From: Candidatus Aminicenantota bacterium
GTDB taxonomy: Bacteria; Acidobacteriota; Aminicenantia; Aminicenantales; Aminicenantaceae
Length of the DNA: 40,622 nucleotides
Direction: 5' to 3'
NCBI GenBank assembly: GCA_011773465.1
Contig: WVXO01000063.1
Coordinates: forward strand, 378-40,999
Shown here: positions 38,598 to 40,622 of the stretch, piece after piece
How positions within the stretch are numbered: position 1 is the stretch's first letter
How the letters are laid out: each line of letters opens with the position of its first letter
Program-made: the position numbers and the translations under genes
Notes under the pieces: model-generated
What the model saw: the letters and a program-made list of their open reading frames with translations, nothing else
Told to the model about the DNA's origin: nothing
The model's database searches: none

Positions 38598-40457
38598 ATG
38601 AGAGGCTTTAGAACTAAATTTACTTCCACCGGGACTTATCTCATGATAGCTTTTATTACCATAGCTTTTCTCCTGATACTTTCAAACTGCAAAGATATCT
38701 TTGCTCCGCCTGCCCCAAAGACTCTTCCTGCGGTTGTTAGAAAAACATCTCCTGAAAGGATCTATCCACCGGCTGACCTCGTTTTATTCAACGGAGTTGT
38801 ATATACTGCTGATCCTGTTAATCCTGAAGCCTGCGCTCTGGTCATCACCGGAGACGAGATTACGGCTGTTTGTAAACAAAACAGTGAAGTAGGGAAATAC
38901 ATAGGAGATAAGACCAGATCTATTGATTTAGCGGGAAAGTTTGTCACGCCGGGAATTATCGACGGCCATGTCCACTTTAACGGGGCTGGGGCTCTGATAA
39001 TTGACGCGAATTTAATGACTGTTTCTGATGAGGAAGGGTTGAGGAAGGAGGTCCGGAGAGTTGTTGAAATCCTTGATGACGGTGAATGGATAACCCGGGG
39101 ACTCTGGGGCGCCTATGAGAAGTGGGCTTTAGCGGATGCTGGAGAAAAAAAGTCGGGAAAAGAGGCATTATGGCGGCCAAAACGGGGCATGATAGATGAT
39201 TTGACGCCGAATAATCCCTGCTTTCTCTGCCGCTATGATTTTAAAGAGTGGCTGGCTAACACAGCGGCCCTCAAGGCGTCAGGTCTGGATAAAGAAATTA
39301 TCGAAGGGATGGAAGTAGGCGAGGACGGCGAACCGACGGGAATAATTTTCAGGCCTTCTCCTGCCTTTGATAGGATGGTTAAGGCGCAGAAGCCAAAATC
39401 CCATAAGAGGCTTTTGGATGAGAACCGGGCTGCTCTCCGGGCCTTGAGGGAATCAGGTATAGTTGAAATCCATGATATAGAGAGGCCTGATCAAACTAAG
39501 CGCTTCGCCGAACTCCAGAAAAACGGGGAGCTGACCTGCCGGGTCTGGCTGAGACCTGACCTCTCCCGAGGCGCCAAAATGAAAGAGGAAGGCTTCGCGA
39601 TGGGTCTTCATCCGAAGACAAAAAAGAAAGATAGGTGGCTGCGTTACGGCGCGCTGAAAGGCTATATTGACGGCATCATGGGGACCCACAGCGCTCTTTT
39701 CTTCAAACCGTACGATGACCAGCCCGATAACTACGGCCACTGGCGCCGCCATACCTCTGATGATCCTGAATACAAGATTCGCAACATGGAGAAAATGTAC
39801 AACCTCATCAAAGTGGGCTTGAACGCCGGTTTTGTTCCCAACGTCCATGCCATCGGAACAAGGGGAGTGGCAGAGATGCTCGACCTTTACGAGAGACTGA
39901 TGAAAGAAGGAATAGACCTGAAAGGTTTCAGGGTGGTCCACGCTCAGGTCATCAGACCTCAGGATTTTCCAAGGTTCAAAGCCCTGAACGTTATCGCCGA
40001 GGTCAACCCCTACCATATCTCTGACGACATGCGCTGGATGGAAGAGAGAATCGGGCATGAGCGATGCAAGGGAGCATATGCCTTTAAGTCGCTCTTGGAT
40101 AACGGAGCTATGCTGAGCTTTGGTTCGGATTGGCCTGGAACAAGCGCAGCTCTCTATCATATGCATCCCAAATATCTGATCTATGCAGCTGTAGCGAGGA
40201 AAACAGTGAAAGGCACTCCAAAGGGAGGCTGGTTCCCTGAACAGCGCATACCAGTCGAGGAAGCCATCAAGGCTTACACGATTAATAACGCCTATGCTGC
40301 CTTTGAGGATGATATCCGGGGTTCTTTAGAGGCAGGAAAGCTCGCTGACATAACTGTTTTTGACCGCAATTTACTTGAAATTCCAGAGGATGAAATCCTG
40401 AAAACAGAGGTCGTCTACACCATCATCGACGGCAAAATCGTCTTCGAAAAAAAATAA
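38598..40457 (+). CDS. YtcJ-type metal-dependent amidohydrolase, lipoprotein (619 aa)
   Basis: This is an amidohydrolase-superfamily enzyme of the YtcJ (amidohydrolase family 3) type. The metal-binding HxH is His124-x-His126 in GIIDGHVHF. Later landmarks are ALKGYIDGIMGTHSALFF, PNVHAIG, VVHAQVI and LSFGSDWP, and a C-terminal beta part closes with GSLEAGKLADITVFDRN. The N-terminus is a lipoprotein signal: basic start, hydrophobic core and the lipobox ILSNC with Cys31, so the enzyme is probably tethered to a membrane facing the periplasm. GAGGAGG precedes the ATG. YtcJ relatives hydrolyse amides or N-substituted formamides; the substrate is unknown. The gene is alone, with its own strong promoter and a hairpin repeat array just after the stop. 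Confidence 0.92.
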   Translation: MRGFRTKFTSTGTYLMIAFITIAFLLILSNCKDIFAPPAPKTLPAVVRKTSPERIYPPADLVLFNGVVYTADPVNPEACALVITGDEITAVCKQNSEVGKYIGDKTRSIDLAGKFVTPGIIDGHVHFNGAGALIIDANLMTVSDEEGLRKEVRRVVEILDDGEWITRGLWGAYEKWALADAGEKKSGKEALWRPKRGMIDDLTPNNPCFLCRYDFKEWLANTAALKASGLDKEIIEGMEVGEDGEPTGIIFRPSPAFDRMVKAQKPKSHKRLLDENRAALRALRESGIVEIHDIERPDQTKRFAELQKNGELTCRVWLRPDLSRGAKMKEEGFAMGLHPKTKKKDRWLRYGALKGYIDGIMGTHSALFFKPYDDQPDNYGHWRRHTSDDPEYKIRNMEKMYNLIKVGLNAGFVPNVHAIGTRGVAEMLDLYERLMKEGIDLKGFRVVHAQVIRPQDFPRFKALNVIAEVNPYHISDDMRWMEERIGHERCKGAYAFKSLLDNGAMLSFGSDWPGTSAALYHMHPKYLIYAAVARKTVKGTPKGGWFPEQRIPVEEAIKAYTINNAYAAFEDDIRGSLEAGKLADITVFDRNLLEIPEDEILKTEVVYTIIDGKIVFEKK

Positions 40458-40477
40458 CTCTTCTGCATGGTTTTATT

Positions 40478-40622
40478 GTAGGGGCTTGATTCATCAAACC
40501 CACATTTTGTTTTATAAATAATTATTTGTAGGGGCTTGATTCATCAAGCCCGGTTTTGTATCTGGTAATTGATTTTTGGGGGATCTGATTTATCATACGT
40601 AGGGGCTTGATTCATCAAACCC
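40478..40622. repeat. Intergenic hairpin repeat array running off the right edge
   Basis: Three near-identical 24-base copies start at 40478, 40528 and 40599: GTAGGGGCTTGATTCATCAA followed by ACCC or GCCC. The middle copy forms a perfect hairpin (GGGCTTGA-TTCA-TCAAGCCC); the others have one mismatch. A degenerate copy (GGGG-ATCTGATTTATCA) lies at about 40578-40596. The third copy ends exactly at the window edge, so the array probably continues. This is a REP-like palindromic repeat and may also end transcription of the amidohydrolase gene. I saw no copy elsewhere in the window. Confidence 0.85.

Noticed and set aside
39453-40166. Minus-strand frame of 237 codons
   Set aside because: It is antisense to the amidohydrolase catalytic region with many conserved motifs on the plus strand.
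40478-40622. CRISPR array
   Set aside because: Repeats are palindromic, spacing is irregular (50, then about 50 and 22), one copy is decayed and no cas gene is present; a REP-like repeat fits better.

Overview
The window looks like the chromosome of a Gram-negative, non-model bacterium. Orphan FtsX/MacB-type permeases controlled by PadR, many exported peptidases (S9, S9D, M1-like, P1), TPR-CHAT proteins, HEAT/HD-GYP genes and a YtcJ-type amidohydrolase together suggest Acidobacteriota or a relative such as Candidatus Aminicenantes. That placement is inference: no rRNA or tRNA gene is present. Promoters are mostly of one type, TTGACA-like, a 17-base spacer, then TATATT-like. Most ordinary genes have AGGAGG-type ribosome sites, but several genes have a promoter so close to the start codon that their mRNA should be leaderless.

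Layout. 1-1257: start of an S9 peptidase running off the left edge, preceded by a coding-like remnant. 1611-9677: three large orphan ABC-type permeases, the last in an operon with a PadR repressor. 9895-10502: a two-gene toxin-antitoxin unit (RelE/ParE-like toxin, AbrB-like antitoxin). 10676-12522: an exported DmpA-type aminopeptidase translationally coupled to an aspartate/glutamate racemase. 12602-23224: a visibly AT-rich block with two large exported TPR-CHAT (caspase-like) proteins in inverted orientation flanking an anti-sigma factor, an ECF sigma factor, a receiver-less sigma-54 activator and a hyaluronan-synthase-like glycosyltransferase, followed by a structured intergenic element and a small secreted protein. 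23480-25582: ndk, a 32-residue membrane protein and a Na+/solute (PutP-like) symporter in one operon. 25790-26673: two small envelope proteins. 26819-27545: a short QueG-like iron-sulfur protein. 27677-29695: a PAS-GAF-PAS-GGDEF cyclase. 29876-34802: an exported GyrI-like protein, an M1-like metallopeptidase and an S9D glutamyl endopeptidase. 34889-38481: a HEAT-repeat protein and an HD-GYP protein sharing an N-terminal domain. 38511-40457: a lipoprotein amidohydrolase. 40478-40622: a hairpin repeat array continuing past the right edge.

How it may work together. The peptidases, racemase and symporter fit a peptide- and amino-acid-using life. The most interesting unit is the CHAT block. Two CHAT proteins with intact His/Cys pairs carry export signals and surround a sigma/anti-sigma pair whose anti-sigma has a periplasmic C-terminal domain. 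A testable idea is that the CHAT proteases cut, or otherwise relay a signal to, the anti-sigma factor and so control the sigma factor and envelope-polysaccharide output. The first CHAT gene has its signal peptide split from its body by a T9 run, which may be a slippage or phase-variation switch or a sequencing error.
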